Shown here piece by piece: positions 17,793-17,879 of a stretch of DNA of 17,879 bases (positions within the stretch are counted from its first letter, which is position 1; the number at the start of each line of letters is the position of its first letter). The stretch covers positions 1-17,879 of the forward strand of contig CAJJZO010000013.1 of NCBI GenBank assembly GCA_905197585.1. The letters run 5' to 3'. The translations under genes and the position numbers were made by a program. The notes below the pieces were generated by a model, which was given only the letters and a program-made list of their open reading frames with translations, was not told the DNA's origin and ran no database searches. This DNA is from an uncultured Collinsella sp. (lineage in GTDB: Bacteria > Actinomycetota > Coriobacteriia > Coriobacteriales > Coriobacteriaceae).

Positions 17793-17879
17793 CTTCGCGG
17801 ACGTCCTCGGACATGAAAGAACCCCCGCTGCGCACTACGTGCGGCGGGGGTTCTTTCGTGCTGCGGAGTGTCCGCGAAG
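17793..17879 (+). terminator. Strong nested hairpin terminator after nifJ
   Basis: Core arms AAAGAACCCCCGC (17816-17828) and GCGGGGGTTCTTT (17844-17856) pair perfectly; the stem extends inward through GCAC/GTGC and outward through CATG/CGTG (one T-G wobble). Beyond an internal loop of about 9 nt per side, an outer perfect 10-bp repeat CTTCGCGGAC (17793-17802) and GTCCGCGAAG (17870-17879) encloses it. The outer arm reaches the last base of the window and may continue. The A-rich and T-rich sides make it usable in both directions. Confidence 0.8.

Overview
The window is a high-GC bacterial chromosome segment that looks like a gut actinobacterium of the class Coriobacteriia, most likely Collinsella or a close relative. 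This is an inference from strong G/C-ending codon use, an actinobacterial-type FHA/Ser-Thr kinase/PP2C cluster, and a large single-chain pyruvate:ferredoxin oxidoreductase typical of anaerobes. No search was run. I see no transposase, integrase, CRISPR array, tRNA or rRNA.

Layout. (1) Positions 1-4704, minus strand: a tightly packed four-gene phospho-signalling operon read leftwards as Ser/Thr kinase, FhaA-like FHA protein, FhaB-like membrane FHA protein, and PP2C phosphatase (cut by the left edge). (2) 4849-5556, minus: a YcxB-like membrane protein, divergent from (3) dnaX (5672-8149, plus). (4) 8150-8983: a lower-GC interruption with one small minus-strand membrane protein of unknown function and an intergenic region carrying repeated TTGCATAAT boxes. 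(5) 8984-9914, plus: ybaB-recR, ending in a 17-bp perfect-stem hairpin. (6) 10161-13849, plus: a second signalling operon made of a single-pass membrane protein of unknown function, a transmembrane Ser/Thr kinase and an FHA protein, with promoter-like sequence, paired operator-like boxes and a terminator-like hairpin in front. (7) 14224-17763, plus: nifJ, preceded by a 374-bp non-coding region with a good -10 element and several inverted repeats, and followed by a strong nested hairpin terminator.

How the genes fit together. Locus 1 has a writer (kinase), two readers (FHA proteins) and an eraser (PP2C), resembling the actinobacterial cell-division/cell-wall signalling cluster but with the kinase gene first. 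Locus 2 is a second writer-reader pair with its own putative extracytoplasmic partner; its kinase has four membrane segments and no large outside domain, so the first protein of the operon could be its sensor or target. dnaX-ybaB-recR is the usual replication/recombination group. nifJ is an unrelated highly expressed central-metabolism gene.

The most unusual material is the second kinase/FHA operon and its leader, the non-RD kinase of locus 1 with its large polytopic membrane domain, the repeated boxes in the two regulatory intergenic regions, and the structured leader of nifJ.
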